12,483 nucleotides of DNA, from the NCBI GenBank assembly GCA_902773245.1, contig CACYDY010000235.1, positions 1 to 12,483 on the forward strand, in the 5' to 3' direction. Within the stretch, counting starts at the first letter, position 1, and each line of letters begins with the position of its first letter. The DNA is from an uncultured Ruminococcus sp. (GTDB taxonomy: Bacteria > Bacillota > Clostridia > Oscillospirales > Acutalibacteraceae). Below, one piece after another: positions 1 through 7,548 of this stretch. Under the pieces are notes generated by a model. That model had not been told where the DNA came from and did no database searches. It saw nothing but the letters and a program-made list of their open reading frames with translations. Position numbers and translations under genes: made by a program.

Positions 1-3000
1 TAGGTCCTACCGGTGACTGCGCTATGCTTTACGAAGGAAACCAGTGGTATGTAACCGAGATGCAGTTCGGTTCAAATGACAACGTTAACTTTGTAAACTG
101 TATCGTTACAAGACCTTCGTTTAAGGATAAAAACGGTAACTGGATATATACGGTTCGTACCGATGGCGAAGACAGACAGTCATGGGAGATGTTCGGTATT
201 CCCGTTCCGAAGGAAACCGGCGAAAACAACGGTCTTGACGTTTACATCACACTAAACAGCAACACACTTCAGGATGCTCGTAACGTAGGCGGTAAAGATG
301 AACTTACAAAGCACTTTGAAGACAGCAACGAAGGCAAAGGCAACGTAAACGACTTTGCTAAATATTGTAACAAGTATTATAATATATTCACAAAGAAGAA
401 TATTTCGACTATCCACTACAGAAGAGCCAAGAATATTGAAAATACCGGCGGTCCGGAAGGTTTTGAATATGAAGGCTACGGCTGGTACAGATTGAGCAGC
501 AATGCTTTTGATAAATCTACAGGTGTTTTCACAGGCATTGCAAAAGTTGACGATCAACACAGCTATTCGTTTAATGACGTTGCGACAGTCAGCATGAACG
601 AATGGGGCAGAGAAATCGTTAAAGAAGGCTTTATCGCAGACGGTGAAGACAGCGAAGGCAATCGCCAGATACAAATGTTCGACACCGAAGAAGCAGCCAA
701 CAGGTTCCTGGCTGAGGTTTGCGGCGACGCAGCAGCAGGCAACTATCTTACTATCAATGTAAAATCCAAGGATCTTCCCGTTGACGGGCAGAGTCCAACA
801 AAGCTGAGCTTTAAATCGAAGTACAGCGAGGGCGGTACTGTTCCGACTCCGGTAACGCCGACTACTCCGGTAACACCGTCCGATCCCGATGATCCGACTC
901 CGGGCGGCACAAGCGCAGGCAATGAAGAATTGAAATTCGAAAAGCTTGCGAATGTTTCAACCGAGCCGAGCGGTATTGAGTTTGAATATACATTCGCAGT
1001 TATAGGAAATAATTTCAGCAACTGGGGGCGTCCCGAGGGCGCAACATCGGGTGATGCTCTTTTCAGTAATGTTGACAGCAAGTACTTTCTTAAGAAGAAG
1101 AAGGGCAGCGGTACTTATCAGGTTGAGATTCCCGATTGTCCCGTAGGTCATTATGAATTCAAAATAATTCGTCAAAAAGACGGTGAAGATAAGGTCGCTT
1201 GGGGCGCTTACGCATGGGGCGACAACGGCGGAAGCAACAATATGGTTCTTGATGTTGCCGCAGGTCAGACCGTCAGTGTTTGGATCAATACAAAGGGAGC
1301 TACATGGAGCGTTGGCTACAAAGCGTACACTCCGGGTTCCGAAGGCGACAAGAATCACTATGCGGTTGTTGCAGACTGGGAGAATGATTTCGGCCGTGAT
1401 ACCAGAACAGGTGTTGTATATACAACGAATGATCTTGCAGCTGCCGATGACATGACATATAATGCAGAGCAGGATCGCTTTGAGTATGTTGCTTCAAGAA
1501 CAGTTGAAACAGGTATTACCTATAACCTTAAGATCGTTCCGAAAGCAACCTCTTCGGGTGCGATCCCGTGGGATTCGGCATTCGGCGGAGATGCGGACGA
1601 CGGCACTTTGGGCTCTGACGGAAACTTTGTGTTTACTCCTCCGGCAGATGTAAACGGAAATCCTGTTGTATATTCTGCGAAGATCTGTTTCTATGAAGGT
1701 TCGGGCGACATAAAGATCGAGCTCAGCCAGTCGACATCGACAGAAGAAAGCTTTTATGTTATAGGCGACTTCCCTCTTAGCAAGTGGGCAAACAATACTC
1801 ACTCGTATGCAAAAGCAGCTCAGTCGACATTTATGATGGACAGCACGAATACGCCTGTTGACGGCAACTATGTTTACACTTATGAAATTCCCGAGCCTGT
1901 TGACGCAGGTGATTATCAGGTTAAGGTTTTCAGCTCCAAAGCACTTTTGGAAGGTGTGGATCCAAATGCCGACAACAGCATCGACTATGAACAGTCTTGG
2001 GGTGAATTTTCCGACGGTACTTCGATGGGTTCGGGCAAGGCTTCAAAAACATTCAAACTTGAAGAAAGAAGCATTGTAACTGTTAAGTTTACTTATAATC
2101 CGAGCAATCCGAAGCTTTCGAAGATCGATGTAACATGGGTTAAATACGAGGGTTCAACGGTAACAAACGTTTCCGTTGGTTATCATAACAAGAAAACAAA
2201 GCTTAAAGACGGTACAGATACTGCTTATGATGCGTGGGATAAGGTTTATGTAACATATCATACACCGGTTTCTGATAACTGTATTGAAATAACGGCAAAC
2301 GCAGGCAGTGACGGTTATGTATGGGGCAGTGTTCCTAAGGACGCAGAGTATATTTATTTCAGTAATATGTATACCATCCCGACTCCTACAGATCCCGACT
2401 ACAAGTACACCGTTCATATTAATAACGCAGAATTTAAAGACAAAACAGCTCCGACATTTACTCCCAAGAGTTTGCAGGCGGGCAAAACAAACGTATGGGA
2501 ATTTGCTCTTCCCGAGGAGCTTCCGCAGACAGAGGTTGACAAGGAAGGAACATACGACATGGTATGGACCGGTTCCAACCATAACAACTATTATGACGCT
2601 CCTCTTGTTAAGGTTCTTGATATGTTGGTAAATGATGGTTCGCATCATGTTTATTGTCCTAAGAAAGTATCAAATTTCGAAGCTCCTAACGGAAGCGGTC
2701 ATAAGGTTACTATCGATGGTTCTAAATCGATAGCTTATCAGGGTGAAGTTTATTATTACACCAATGACACATGGAAGGGCGAAGGAGTATGGTCTTACCT
2801 GATCGTTCAGGATACTACCAGCTCCAAGGGCGGTTATCTGCTTGAAAACCATATGGGATTCCATTCGGATACTTACGGCGGCGTTCAGATCAACATGGAT
2901 AACAGAGCCGGCGCAACGTTTACTTCCGATCCGGAATACTACAACGGAGATCTGTGCCCTTATAACTACGGCGGTTATGTACCAAACTGGTACACGGTAA

Positions 3001-5171
3001 AGGTTCCTGTTTCCACGAAATTGAGGATCGAGAAGATCGAAGGTATGGGCACAACTTCGTTCCTCTCAACCGGAGAAGATAAATTCTTCGAGCCTGCTCA
3101 GGCAGTTGTTTCGGAATACGATGCATCTACCAATACGGTTTCCTACAGCCGTTCAGAGTATTATAAGCAGCCGATCTACATTGACAAAGACTACAGCGAC
3201 TCAAAGAAATACTTCACATATGACACTACCATCGGCAGCGTTGATACCGACGCAAACTTCCAGGTTTCCGTTTACTTCGAAAACACAACGGGCTGGAATC
3301 CGGATAAGATCAGAGTGTATGCTTACAATCCGGTAGGTGAATCTAAAATATCCGATCCTCTCCCGCTCGATCACACCGATGCTGCAGACAAGTATTTCAG
3401 ATTTACATTTAACGAAGGTCAGTATTGTTACTTCCAGTTCTTTGAGGGCGACAGCCTTGACTCTGCAACACATAAAACAAAGGTTCTCTTCTTTGACGGT
3501 GTTGTAGAAGACAATAAATACAACATTCTTGCTCAGGGCGAAAATGCTATTTCTCTCGTACCTTATTGTCATCCGAAGACATTGACAGCAATCGCTGCAC
3601 GTCAGCTTAAGGCAGCTGCTTCCGCAGCAGGTCTCCCGATCAAATATAAGTATTCGGTTAAGACAGGCGAATATGAGGCTGACGGATACTACGAAATGGC
3701 AGGAATCTCCGCAGCAGCAAAAGCAGCTGAAGAGTCCGCAAGCAAGACATCGGGCGTTTGGGATGCCAATAATGCCAATATGGACAATGAGCTTGCTAAA
3801 TCGGTTAAAGCCTTTGCTCAAACTCTGTCTCAGGTAAGAATTTACATTGCCGACGATGTTCCCGATGTTGACGAAAACAGCACCGAGGTCATTTCAACCG
3901 ACAAGACATTCAGAGAGCGTTCGTTCAGAGATGATATCGTTGCTTACGATCCAAGATGGACGTCATATTTGACAAACGTTTATCAACAAGCAATCGATGT
4001 ATACGGCAGCACAGGACTGCAGAACTCGGCTCAGCTTGATTACTACACATCTTTGATGAAGGCTATTATTGAATCTCCCGAGACAACACTAAACGAAAAT
4101 ACTGTTCAGCTGATCGTTAACGATACCGTTAACAAGAATACAGGCAACGGCGGCTGGGGTCCGGAGAATATCCACCTCTACTGCAAGAACAATTCGGACG
4201 AATGGATCGAGATCAATTACAGACTCTTCGAAACTACACAGACGAATTACTATGCTTATGTATTTAAGCTTATTCAGGAAACAGATACCTATATGGTTTC
4301 GAACGGATTGCCTGCAGAAGATGTAAAGGGTAAGGAGCTTAAGCAATCCAAGACCTATCAGTTCAATACTTCAACAGGCGAGTTCTCTAAGGATCTGAAT
4401 ACTCAGACGATCAGAATTATTCCCGACGAAATTAAAGATAGTGATATCACGGCTCCGTACGGTTACTACACAAAGCGTCAGGGAGACAGAGCATTTATTC
4501 TTTACTTTGATCATGACACAAAGATCTACTACGGCGGCGGTTACCAGTACACGATCTATGCCGGCGCTTATAAGTTTACACAGGCTTCGCTTGATCTGTT
4601 TACGGATACTTCGAAAGCTTATTTCCAGACTCCTGCAAGATACGGTATGAATTACAAGCACGATACCACTCCGGTATTTACGGCTTGGGATGCCGACATT
4701 GCCGATACGGGCGAAAACATTGACATCATGTGTGATTCTATCACAAAGGGTGACATGGTTTCCGCTACGACTTCAATGGAGGGTAAGAGAATCAGCTTCC
4801 GCTATATCGCAGAAAAAGACAACGACAAGCTGACGCTTGGTCAGAATGTATCTCTTGAAGGCGGTACTATTACTATCGCAGCCAATGCGATCGATCTTGG
4901 CAATTACAATTTCTATGTAAAAGCTAAGAAGCTTGTCTTCTTCACCGACACAACATTGTATGTTAACCAGGGCGGTATGACAACATCGGTTAAGGTAGCC
5001 CGCGGTAATTACACGTTTGTTCCGAAAGGCGATCCGAGCGATCCGGGTTATGATCCTGATCCTATTACAGTAAACTTTGCAACATCAGGCGGCGCAGACG
5101 ATTGGCAGGATTACTTTACTCGAGTTGACAACAGTTCAAGCACATATGGAAGGGGTACTTATGCGAACTAA
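1..5171 (+). CDS. Large modular surface protein with starch-binding-like modules (5' partial)
   Basis: The frame is open from base 3 with no signal peptide, so the true start lies upstream; 1722 residues are visible. Numbering from the Met at base 24: residues 1-265 are an unrecognised extracellular domain; 270-300 are a Pro/Thr/Asp linker built on a PTTPVTP-type repeat. Three modules of about 120 residues follow, starting near FAVIGNN (324), YAVVADW (446) and FYVIGDF (577). Each has a GxYxxK-type strand and a W-containing loop, resembling pullulanase X25/SusE-like starch-binding folds. A CBM26-like module begins at VSVYFENTTGW (about 1081), and a possible further one lies near 1365-1440. Around 1190-1275 the chain is Ala-rich and probably helical. 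The last 120 residues alternate Gly/Asn turns and short strands like a beta-solenoid. No LPXTG motif or dockerin is seen. Two prepilin genes follow in the same operon, suggesting a pilus-linked adhesin or a giant PilX-like pilin. The CDS call is certain; the function is inferred. Confidence 0.9.
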   Translation, partial: GPTGDCAMLYEGNQWYVTEMQFGSNDNVNFVNCIVTRPSFKDKNGNWIYTVRTDGEDRQSWEMFGIPVPKETGENNGLDVYITLNSNTLQDARNVGGKDELTKHFEDSNEGKGNVNDFAKYCNKYYNIFTKKNISTIHYRRAKNIENTGGPEGFEYEGYGWYRLSSNAFDKSTGVFTGIAKVDDQHSYSFNDVATVSMNEWGREIVKEGFIADGEDSEGNRQIQMFDTEEAANRFLAEVCGDAAAGNYLTINVKSKDLPVDGQSPTKLSFKSKYSEGGTVPTPVTPTTPVTPSDPDDPTPGGTSAGNEELKFEKLANVSTEPSGIEFEYTFAVIGNNFSNWGRPEGATSGDALFSNVDSKYFLKKKKGSGTYQVEIPDCPVGHYEFKIIRQKDGEDKVAWGAYAWGDNGGSNNMVLDVAAGQTVSVWINTKGATWSVGYKAYTPGSEGDKNHYAVVADWENDFGRDTRTGVVYTTNDLAAADDMTYNAEQDRFEYVASRTVETGITYNLKIVPKATSSGAIPWDSAFGGDADDGTLGSDGNFVFTPPADVNGNPVVYSAKICFYEGSGDIKIELSQSTSTEESFYVIGDFPLSKWANNTHSYAKAAQSTFMMDSTNTPVDGNYVYTYEIPEPVDAGDYQVKVFSSKALLEGVDPNADNSIDYEQSWGEFSDGTSMGSGKASKTFKLEERSIVTVKFTYNPSNPKLSKIDVTWVKYEGSTVTNVSVGYHNKKTKLKDGTDTAYDAWDKVYVTYHTPVSDNCIEITANAGSDGYVWGSVPKDAEYIYFSNMYTIPTPTDPDYKYTVHINNAEFKDKTAPTFTPKSLQAGKTNVWEFALPEELPQTEVDKEGTYDMVWTGSNHNNYYDAPLVKVLDMLVNDGSHHVYCPKKVSNFEAPNGSGHKVTIDGSKSIAYQGEVYYYTNDTWKGEGVWSYLIVQDTTSSKGGYLLENHMGFHSDTYGGVQINMDNRAGATFTSDPEYYNGDLCPYNYGGYVPNWYTVKVPVSTKLRIEKIEGMGTTSFLSTGEDKFFEPAQAVVSEYDASTNTVSYSRSEYYKQPIYIDKDYSDSKKYFTYDTTIGSVDTDANFQVSVYFENTTGWNPDKIRVYAYNPVGESKISDPLPLDHTDAADKYFRFTFNEGQYCYFQFFEGDSLDSATHKTKVLFFDGVVEDNKYNILAQGENAISLVPYCHPKTLTAIAARQLKAAASAAGLPIKYKYSVKTGEYEADGYYEMAGISAAAKAAEESASKTSGVWDANNANMDNELAKSVKAFAQTLSQVRIYIADDVPDVDENSTEVISTDKTFRERSFRDDIVAYDPRWTSYLTNVYQQAIDVYGSTGLQNSAQLDYYTSLMKAIIESPETTLNENTVQLIVNDTVNKNTGNGGWGPENIHLYCKNNSDEWIEINYRLFETTQTNYYAYVFKLIQETDTYMVSNGLPAEDVKGKELKQSKTYQFNTSTGEFSKDLNTQTIRIIPDEIKDSDITAPYGYYTKRQGDRAFILYFDHDTKIYYGGGYQYTIYAGAYKFTQASLDLFTDTSKAYFQTPARYGMNYKHDTTPVFTAWDADIADTGENIDIMCDSITKGDMVSATTSMEGKRISFRYIAEKDNDKLTLGQNVSLEGGTITIAANAIDLGNYNFYVKAKKLVFFTDTTLYVNQGGMTTSVKVARGNYTFVPKGDPSDPGYDPDPITVNFATSGGADDWQDYFTRVDNSSSTYGRGTYAN
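5148..5155 (+). promoter_or_regulatory. Ribosome binding site deciding the first prepilin start
   Basis: GGAAGGGG lies 5 nt before the ATG at 5161, inside the last codons of the large upstream gene. It selects 5161 over the upstream in-frame ATG at 5077, which would place 28 unrelated residues before the prepilin leader and overlap the upstream gene much further. The 11-nt overlap with the upstream stop suggests translational coupling. Confidence 0.75.
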
Positions 5172-5742
5172 TAAATACTTTACTAAGAAAAGCAAAAAGG
5201 GCTTTACGCTTGTTGAAGCTATATGCGCAGTGTTTGTTCTTGCTATTGTATTTGTTGGTGTTCTGAATGCGGTTGCTTTTTCAAGACAAATGGTCTTGTC
5301 AAACAACGCGCGTGAGAAAGCATCCTATAAGGGACAGCTCGTGGCAGATGAAATTATTGCAACTGTCACGGGCGTTGACCCGGATGATGCGGAATCTGAT
5401 CCTATAGCTTTGATAGAGCAAGTTATCAATAACCTGGAAACCGATCCTCAGAACACCGATCCCGAAAATGCGGTAGGTCATTGCACTCACGTGGATACTT
5501 ATGCTAACTTGACTTCACCGGGAGATTTTACTTATGATGCCACAGCGGGTGACGTTCAGTACACGCTGGAAGCAGTGGGTGAAACTTATACCGACGCAAT
5601 GGACGGAACAGTCAGCGTGCAGGAGATCTCCCAAAGAGGCTGGAATATAACCGTGCGTGTATTCTACAAGGAATTTGAAGCTCAGGCCGAGTACAAATGC
5701 GTTGATATTACCGCTTTTGCACCCTTTAATTATAACTCATAA
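5161..5742 (+). CDS. Type IV minor prepilin, PilV-like
   Basis: This 193-residue protein starts with a short basic leader of 14 residues ending KKG, followed by FTLVEAICAVFVLAIVFVGV. That is a classic class III prepilin signal: cleavage is expected between G14 and F15, with F as the methylated first residue and the conserved Glu5 at E19. The hydrophobic helix covers about residues 15-40 and is the only membrane segment; it would anchor the subunit until assembly into a type IV pilus or pseudopilus. The globular part is acidic and beta-rich, and two Cys (in GHCTH and YKCVD) could form a disulfide. The leader plus a VxFSRQM-type continuation resembles PilV/GspI minor pilins, but sub-family assignment by eye is uncertain. 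It overlaps the large surface-protein gene by 11 nt and is followed after 38 nt by a second prepilin. Confidence 0.92.
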   Translation: MRTNKYFTKKSKKGFTLVEAICAVFVLAIVFVGVLNAVAFSRQMVLSNNAREKASYKGQLVADEIIATVTGVDPDDAESDPIALIEQVINNLETDPQNTDPENAVGHCTHVDTYANLTSPGDFTYDATAGDVQYTLEAVGETYTDAMDGTVSVQEISQRGWNITVRVFYKEFEAQAEYKCVDITAFAPFNYNS

Positions 5743-5757
5743 CTCTGATCAAAGGGT
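5721..5757 (+). other. Possible hairpin spanning the gap between the two prepilin genes
   Basis: ACCCTTT (5721-5727) and AAAGGGT (5751-5757) are perfect inverted copies separated by 23 nt. Pairing would hide the AAAGGG that could serve the alternative start at 5763. There is no T-tract after it, so it is not an intrinsic terminator. The 7-bp stem with a long loop may be coincidental. Confidence 0.3.
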
Positions 5758-5765
5758 GTTGAATG

Positions 5766-5773
5766 AAAGGTGG
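5766..5773 (+). promoter_or_regulatory. Ribosome binding site of the second prepilin
   Basis: AAAGGTGG lies 7 nt before the ATG at 5781. An alternative ATG at 5763 has its own AAAGGG (5751-5756) 6 nt upstream and would add six residues (MKGGNN) to the leader. The 5781 start gives a 16-residue leader, closer to the first prepilin's 14, and is preferred, but either start could be used. Confidence 0.55.
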
Positions 5774-5780
5774 CAATAAT

Positions 5781-6551
5781 ATGAATTTTAAAGATTATTT
5801 CCGCGGCAAACGCAACAGCAAAAAGGGTTTTAACCTGGTTGAAATGATGGCTGTTATAGCTATTCTTGCGATTGCGTCGACCGCTACGATCAGTGTGTTT
5901 CTTGCCGTTCAGACTACGGTAAGAGATACGTCAAAACTAACTACACAACAGTTCACGACAACACAGGTTGAAAGATTTTTCCGTGATCAGCTGCAGATAG
6001 CTTCCAATGTTGATATTTATTTAAGCGACCCGTCTGTGGACGGTGATTTCGTACCGGACTTTGAAAACGGTCTTACAACCCAAAAAGACGATGAGTATAT
6101 CTATTTGGAGGTCGTTCACAAGGACGGCGACGAAAGCAACAACGATCCTAACAATCTCACCGGCAGACTTCATTTCGTAAAATATACCGATGGTGAAGGT
6201 AATACCAGAGGCCTTTTGACGGTTGACGATGTTGAAGAGGTATCTATAACGATATGTCCGTTGAATTACGACGCTTATCTTGCAGGTGAAGATATCGAAG
6301 ACATGAATCTTAAGCTCATGTACAAGATCAAAACGAAGAATTACACCTACAGCGGCGGTATCGTAATGGGAAATGCATTTGCAGCGGACAGCGGCGAACT
6401 AAGAGGAAACTTCAGTAACTGGAATCATATGTTCCCTGACAATGAGTTTTCCGCATCACTTAATTGGGGTGTTTCCGGGGACAGCGAAAATGACACCTGT
6501 TTGTTCTTCCATGCTGTTGCATCGGGCGAGGAGCTTGAAGAAGATATCTAA
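5781..6551 (+). CDS. Type IV minor prepilin, PilW/GspJ-like
   Basis: This protein of 256 residues (262 if translation begins at 5763) has a basic leader ending KKG, then FNLVEMMAVIAILAIASTAT. Prepilin peptidase cleavage is expected between G16 and F17, with Glu5 of the mature chain at E21. After the single hydrophobic helix comes a long amphipathic stretch (TTQQFTTTQVERFFRDQLQI) and then a beta-rich domain, the layout of PilW/GspJ minor pilins, which are larger than major pilins. The C-terminus is acidic (GEELEEDI). It is the last gene of the operon, ending 46 nt before a strong hairpin terminator. Together with the preceding prepilin and the giant surface protein it looks like a minor-pilin priming or tip set. 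No pilus motor or platform genes lie in the window. Confidence 0.9.
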   Translation: MNFKDYFRGKRNSKKGFNLVEMMAVIAILAIASTATISVFLAVQTTVRDTSKLTTQQFTTTQVERFFRDQLQIASNVDIYLSDPSVDGDFVPDFENGLTTQKDDEYIYLEVVHKDGDESNNDPNNLTGRLHFVKYTDGEGNTRGLLTVDDVEEVSITICPLNYDAYLAGEDIEDMNLKLMYKIKTKNYTYSGGIVMGNAFAADSGELRGNFSNWNHMFPDNEFSASLNWGVSGDSENDTCLFFHAVASGEELEEDI

Positions 6552-6597
6552 GCTCGTTTTGTATAGTTTAAATCGAATGACAACCTAAAGTAAAAAA

Positions 6598-6642
6598 AGA
6601 TCCCTTTCCGTGTTAATTGCGGGAAGGGATCTCGTTTTTTTT
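6598..6642. terminator. Bidirectional intrinsic terminator between convergent genes
   Basis: A 13-bp stem (6598-6610 with 6620-6632, one G-T pair) closes a 9-nt loop and is followed by eight T (6635-6642) on the + strand. Seven A (6592-6598) precede it, overlapping the stem by one base, and give a T-tract when read on the - strand. It therefore serves the prepilin operon and the convergent MecA-like gene whose stop is at 6665. Confidence 0.93.
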
Positions 6643-6664
6643 GAATTATTAATTATGTCGTAAT

Positions 6665-7237
6665 TTAAATTCTTGTACCGTTAATGATTTTTCCAAAATA
6701 GCTGATTGAATCTAATGTATGGATTGTTTTGCAGGACTCCTCCAATTGCATGACGGTCAGCTTATCACAGGGATATATTTTTCCGTATTCGGATAAAATT
6801 ATTTTTAGAGCTTTGGGAATGCTGACTTTTGAATATAATAAAAGGTAGAACATCTCCCCTTTTGAATAAACGCTGCTTTTGAGATCAAAGCTTTTGATAT
6901 GTTGTATTTTTTCGAAAACATCAAAAATCTTTGCGGCAGAATCAAAACTCACCAGAATATAAGACGAATTTTTTTTGATTTTATAGATCTTTCTGTCAGG
7001 TTTAGTCGAAACCAACATGAAGCAGCCGTTGTCAAAGGGAATAAGCTCAACGGAGAGAATTTTGTTTTTTAATGTAATCCCCGATTTTACTGCCGCAAGC
7101 GAAAGAAGCTGTTTGAGAAGAGTGCGTGTATTTTCATTATTTAGTGAAATTTCGTTTGGCGCAATATTGAAAATTTTCAAATCATCTCTTACCAGAGTGA
7201 CCAAAAACTTTGTTTTATCCAACGGTTCAATGAACAT
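6665..7237 (-). CDS. MecA-like adaptor protein (ClpC adaptor / negative regulator of competence family)
   Basis: The product is 190 residues. The N-terminal part carries a VTLVRDDLKIFNIAPNEISL stretch followed by a LLKQLLSLAA-type helix and a KILSVELIPFDNGCFMLVST strand pair, the pattern of the MecA N-terminal substrate-binding domain. After a lysine-rich linker, the C-terminal half has FDVFEKIQHI, SSVYSKGEMFYLLLY and ILSEYGK segments matching the ClpC-binding MecA fold. Family members deliver substrates to the ClpCP protease; in Bacillus subtilis the target is ComK. Length is close to, slightly shorter than, typical MecA. The start at 7237 is chosen because AAGGAGG lies 6 nt upstream; the in-frame ATG at 7258 would place that site inside the gene. 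It is transcribed alone, convergent with the pilin operon. Its target here cannot be read from sequence. Confidence 0.82.
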   Translation of the reverse strand: MFIEPLDKTKFLVTLVRDDLKIFNIAPNEISLNNENTRTLLKQLLSLAAVKSGITLKNKILSVELIPFDNGCFMLVSTKPDRKIYKIKKNSSYILVSFDSAAKIFDVFEKIQHIKSFDLKSSVYSKGEMFYLLLYSKVSIPKALKIILSEYGKIYPCDKLTVMQLEESCKTIHTLDSISYFGKIINGTRI

Positions 7238-7243
7238 AAATGT

Positions 7244-7250
7244 CCTCCTT
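7244..7250 (-). promoter_or_regulatory. Ribosome binding site of the MecA-like gene
   Basis: On the - strand AAGGAGG stands 6 nt before the ATG at 7237. It is the best match to the anti-Shine-Dalgarno near this gene and fixes the start downstream of the ATG at 7258. Confidence 0.85.
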
Positions 7251-7274
7251 TTCAGCACTTTCAGCGCTGTTTAT

Positions 7275-7302
7275 ACTATAATATAATATTACAATATGTC
7301 AG
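7275..7302 (-). promoter_or_regulatory. Candidate sigma-A-type promoter for the MecA-like gene
   Basis: On the - strand CTGACA (-35, 7297-7302) and TATAGT (-10, 7275-7280) are 16 nt apart, about 38 nt upstream of the start codon. Overlapping AT-rich hexamers could also act as the -10, so the exact element is uncertain. Confidence 0.5.
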
Positions 7303-7385
7303 GGTGTGATAGCAATATTATTTTGTTGGATACCAAATTTTACATAAAACTCATAAGCTTACAATGTTATAAAATAGTACCAAAA

Positions 7386-7432
7386 TGTAAAACAAAAATA
7401 TATGCAATTCGACATCGGGAAAATGTTTTACA
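7386..7432. promoter_or_regulatory. 9-bp inverted repeat upstream of the importer promoter (candidate operator)
   Basis: TGTAAAACA (7386-7394) and TGTTTTACA (7424-7432) are perfect inverted copies with centres 38 nt apart, ending 29 nt before the -35 of the importer promoter. A related TTTTACAT occurs at 7338-7345. The spacing could suit a regulator binding two half-sites or a DNA loop. The surrounding DNA is very AT-rich, so chance is possible. This is the only non-random-looking structure seen in the 311-base intergenic region apart from the two promoters. Confidence 0.4.
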
Positions 7433-7461
7433 AAAAAATTTTTTAAAATTTTGATAAACTA

Positions 7462-7490
7462 TTGAAAAATACTTTCAGACGTGTTAAAAT
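7462..7490 (+). promoter_or_regulatory. Promoter of the sugar importer operon
   Basis: TTGAAA (-35, 7462-7467), a 17-nt spacer and TAAAAT (-10, 7485-7490) are seen, and TG at 7482-7483 makes it an extended -10. Transcription would begin near 7497, giving a leader of about 50 nt before the binding-protein start codon. The AT-rich stretch just upstream (7430-7460) could act as an UP element. Confidence 0.75.
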
Positions 7491-7548
7491 AACATTAGCG
7501 GTCGAAATTGTTTTTTGTTCGGCGAAACTAAAAAAGGAGATTATAATT

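Noticed and set aside
830..920. Short direct repeats (ACTCCGGTAAC-type)
   Set aside because: They encode the Pro/Thr linker of the surface protein and are ordinary low-complexity coding repeats, not a CRISPR or mobile element.
2154..2648. 164-residue open frame on the - strand
   Set aside because: Fully antisense to the large gene, with no family motif and no plausible translation start signal.
3201..3821. 206-residue open frame on the - strand
   Set aside because: It lies wholly inside the large surface-protein gene, has no ribosome site or recognisable domain, is rich in Cys/Arg as antisense frames often are, and is explained by codon bias of the + strand gene.
7462..7548. N-terminal extension of the binding protein from a TTG codon
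   Set aside because: The codon overlaps the -35 element, and the extension would bury the lipoprotein signal behind 29 residues; the AGGAG-supported ATG at 7549 fits.
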